From NCBI GenBank assembly GCA_016790475.1, contig JAEUOX010000082.1, positions 1 to 59,522 of the forward strand: a stretch of 59,522 nucleotides of DNA, in the 5' to 3' direction. Below the pieces are notes generated by a model. That model did not search any database, was not told the DNA's origin, and worked only from the letters and a program-made list of their open reading frames with translations. Origin of the DNA: Rhodoferax sp. Its GTDB lineage: Bacteria > Pseudomonadota > Gammaproteobacteria > Burkholderiales > Burkholderiaceae_C. Within the stretch, counting starts at the first letter, position 1; every line of letters starts with the position of its first letter. Both the position numbers and the translations under genes were made by a program. Below, piece after piece: positions 59,236 through 59,522 of the stretch.

Positions 59236-59522
59236 ATGAGCTACCGTGCCCCCGTCAAGGACATGATGTTCGTGATGACCGAGCTTGCCGGCCTCGACGA
59301 GGTCGCGCAGATTCCGGGTTTCGAGGACTTCGGCGCCGAGACGGCGCAGGCGGTGCTCGAGGAATGCGCCAAGCTCAACGAGGACGTCGTCGCGCCGTTG
59401 AACTGGGAGGGCGACAAGAACCCCTCGTCATGGAAGGACGGCGTTGTCACGACGACGCCCGGCTTCAAGGAGGCCTTCCGCCAGTTCGCCGAAGGCGGCT
59501 GGCAGGGCCTGCAGCACCCGGC
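59236..59522 (+). CDS. Acyl-CoA dehydrogenase, N-terminal part (truncated by the window edge)
   Basis: The first 95 residues are present (start MSYRAPVKDMMFVMTELAGL). This beginning is typical of the long, about 600-residue acyl-CoA dehydrogenases related to DmdC and PA2889-type enzymes, which oxidise acyl-CoA thioesters and pass electrons to ETF. That fits its place 78 bp after etfA. FAD-binding and catalytic residues lie beyond the window, so the substrate is not predictable. GGAG ends six bases before the ATG; an ATG at 59231 is out of frame and stops at once. Confidence 0.9.
   Translation, partial: MSYRAPVKDMMFVMTELAGLDEVAQIPGFEDFGAETAQAVLEECAKLNEDVVAPLNWEGDKNPSSWKDGVVTTTPGFKEAFRQFAEGGWQGLQHP

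Noticed and set aside
1-59522. CRISPR arrays, insertion sequences, prophage genes, tRNA or rRNA genes
   Set aside because: I saw no regularly spaced repeats, transposase or integrase motifs, CCA-ended cloverleaf sequences or rRNA-like blocks, and composition is even throughout.

Overview
The window is a stretch of chromosome from a very GC-rich betaproteobacterium of the order Burkholderiales. The evidence is gene order: argD-argF beside a DUF3579 gene, rpsT and murJ, and then purM / perM-hda-HAD-pcnB-folK, an arrangement I know from that order. A Leptothrix/Rubrivivax/Ideonella-like relative is an inference. I see no rRNA, tRNA, CRISPR array, insertion sequence, phage gene or integration scar. 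Genes are densely packed; the largest gap is under 200 bp, so there is no gene-free stretch above 300 bp.

Layout. 1-2023: end of hutU and all of hutH (histidine catabolism). 2220-6581: a 1453-residue Cache/HAMP/5xPAS/GGDEF/EAL c-di-GMP protein. 6594-8605: exported SRPBCC/START-like protein, exported Cys-type glutathione peroxidase, RNase D-like nuclease. 8602-10128: kynB-kynA (tryptophan to kynurenine), without kynU. 10299-16713: a five-gene operon with a PHA-synthase-like DUF3141 protein, FabI-type reductase, small unknown protein, MaoC-phosphotransacylase fusion and acetate/propionate kinase. 16748-20474: CDGSH protein, YkgJ-like protein, argF/argD, DUF3579, rpsT. 20602-27318: murJ, SirB1-like protein, OYE/dienoyl-CoA-reductase-like flavoprotein, purM, perM. 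27324-30859: hda, HAD phosphatase, pcnB, folK.

30860-44548 is the most unusual part. One minus-strand operon encodes a 1180-residue transglutaminase-DUF2126 protein, an 859-residue fusion of circularly permuted ATP-grasp with alpha-E, and a 305-residue transglutaminase, followed by RidA, LysE and cupin genes. On the plus strand lie comEC and then a second, unfused ATP-grasp/alpha-E pair. ATP-grasp, alpha-E and transglutaminase genes of this kind have been predicted from comparative genomics to be a peptide-ligation or modification system, but the product is unknown. This window holds two divergent versions side by side.

44603-49945 encodes a 1780-residue membrane protein with PAS, histidine kinase, receiver, Hpt, receiver and EAL modules, so a complete phosphorelay ends in a c-di-GMP phosphodiesterase in one chain. 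Its apparent GTG start lies inside a perfect 12-bp inverted repeat. 49956-55042 holds mltB, tgpA, a DUF58 gene and moxR. 55066-57321 holds an HDAC-family deacetylase and an MscS channel. 57471-59522 holds etfB, etfA and the start of an acyl-CoA dehydrogenase gene, preceded by a promoter/operator-like palindrome.

Coordinates include stop codons. Functions come from motifs read by eye, without database searches; promoter calls are tentative because Burkholderiales -35 elements are weak.
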